Source: Parelaphostrongylus tenuis (lineage: Eukaryota > Nematoda > Chromadorea > Rhabditida > Metastrongylidae). Taken from it: DNA of 64,000 bases. Shown here one piece after another: positions 63,422 to 64,000 of this stretch. Under the pieces are notes generated by a model. The model made no database searches. It had not been told where the DNA came from and saw only the letters and a program-made list of their open reading frames with translations. The DNA is taken from the NCBI GenBank assembly GCA_019055375.1, contig JAHQIW010005280.1:558001-622000 (forward strand). The letters run 5' to 3'. Both the position numbers and the translations under genes were made by a program. How positions within the stretch are numbered: the stretch's first letter is position 1; every line of letters begins with the position of its first letter.

Positions 63422-64000
63422 ATGCGGTGGTCAGGTAATGTCGCTCAACTCAGCGACAAAACGGTTGAGTCCTGCCGGAACTGCTACATGGCACGTTTTC
63501 TGTACGTAAAGCGAACAATCAGATCACTCCACGACACACTAGATATTATCGTCGGAGAGGTATTCCGGATGAGTTGATTGACAAGATAGTGATCTTTGGG
63601 AAGAACTTTCAGTATTGATGAACTGGGGTGGGTGTATCAAATCAGGACGACTAGCGAATCATACATTGGTGCAAAATTATGACATTGGAAACCATTTTAG
63701 TGAAACTAGAAAGTGAAATTGTCTGCTGTTTGACACTCAAACGAGACTCTTTCTTAAAACCCAACCAGTAGTCAAGTCTTAGAAGAACATGCTGATTTTA
63801 GCGGCAAAAGATTTAGCTACCAAACACCTTCTGCCTCCCTTTCATTAGCGAGAAGATCAAAATTCTTATCGACACTTTCAAGAATGATTAATTTTAGCTA
63901 AATTGTACATAAAAATTTTTTAGTGTCCAGTACATCAAATAACATCAGGAGCGATAGTCTCACTTGAAGAGGATTATGAGCTGACACATAGTCAAGTTAT
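63422..64000. other. No feature recognised
   Basis: A/T-rich sequence without a supportable gene, repeat or RNA. Confidence 0.3.

Overview
The window is nuclear DNA from a nematode, most likely a strongylid or other rhabditid close enough to Caenorhabditis for orthologues to be read directly. The evidence is small exons with GTAAGT/GTTAGT donors and TTTCAG/TTTTAG acceptors, three genes whose exons join in phase into orthologues of C. elegans genes, one intact eukaryotic tRNA gene, and a very dense load of tRNA-derived SINE-like repeats, foldback elements, mariner, piggyBac and RTE relics. Nothing looks bacterial or viral. Most long ORFs here are repeats or noise; the real genes are split into exons of about 80 to 490 bases that single-frame ORFs largely miss. 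The species call is inference.  Layout. 1-424 (minus): two exons of an Arg/Asp/His-rich nuclear-type protein that runs off the left edge. 1510-2005 (minus): three small exons with matching phases, gene unidentified. 5555-18140 (minus): lsm-8 (U6 snRNA-associated Sm-like protein), three exons, with a 12.1 kb second intron holding SINEs, a mariner MITE, a 1 kb 32-bp minisatellite with a 308-bp higher-order period, and TA-rich microsatellites. 18141-22405: internally deleted mariner, a 254-bp palindromic MITE, nested inverted SINEs. 22406-25483 (minus): sqd-1 (two-RRM hnRNP), four exons, foldback elements in the last intron and a SINE in the first. 26000-46600: repeat-dominated, with clustered SINE-like units, an RTE retrotransposon pseudogene (37.6-39.2 kb), tRNA-Ala (39.8 kb), a piggyBac pseudogene (40.8-41.5 kb) and some unassigned candidate exons. 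46644-53698 (plus): a five-exon ceh-19-type homeobox gene. 53700-64000: mariner relic, MITE fragments, foldback-type repeats, and candidate exons of unidentified genes, the best a two-exon pair at 62532-62835.  Function. sqd-1, lsm-8, the unassigned three-exon gene and the R/D-rich gene all lie on the minus strand in that order; at least two are RNA-processing factors, so this is a co-oriented cluster, although kilobase gaps argue against a tight operon. ceh-19 is a separate neuronal transcription-factor locus with large introns. No new multi-gene system was found. The most noteworthy signals are the reconstructed split genes, the giant repeat-filled lsm-8 intron with its hierarchical minisatellite, and the abundance of palindromic elements placed close to exons.
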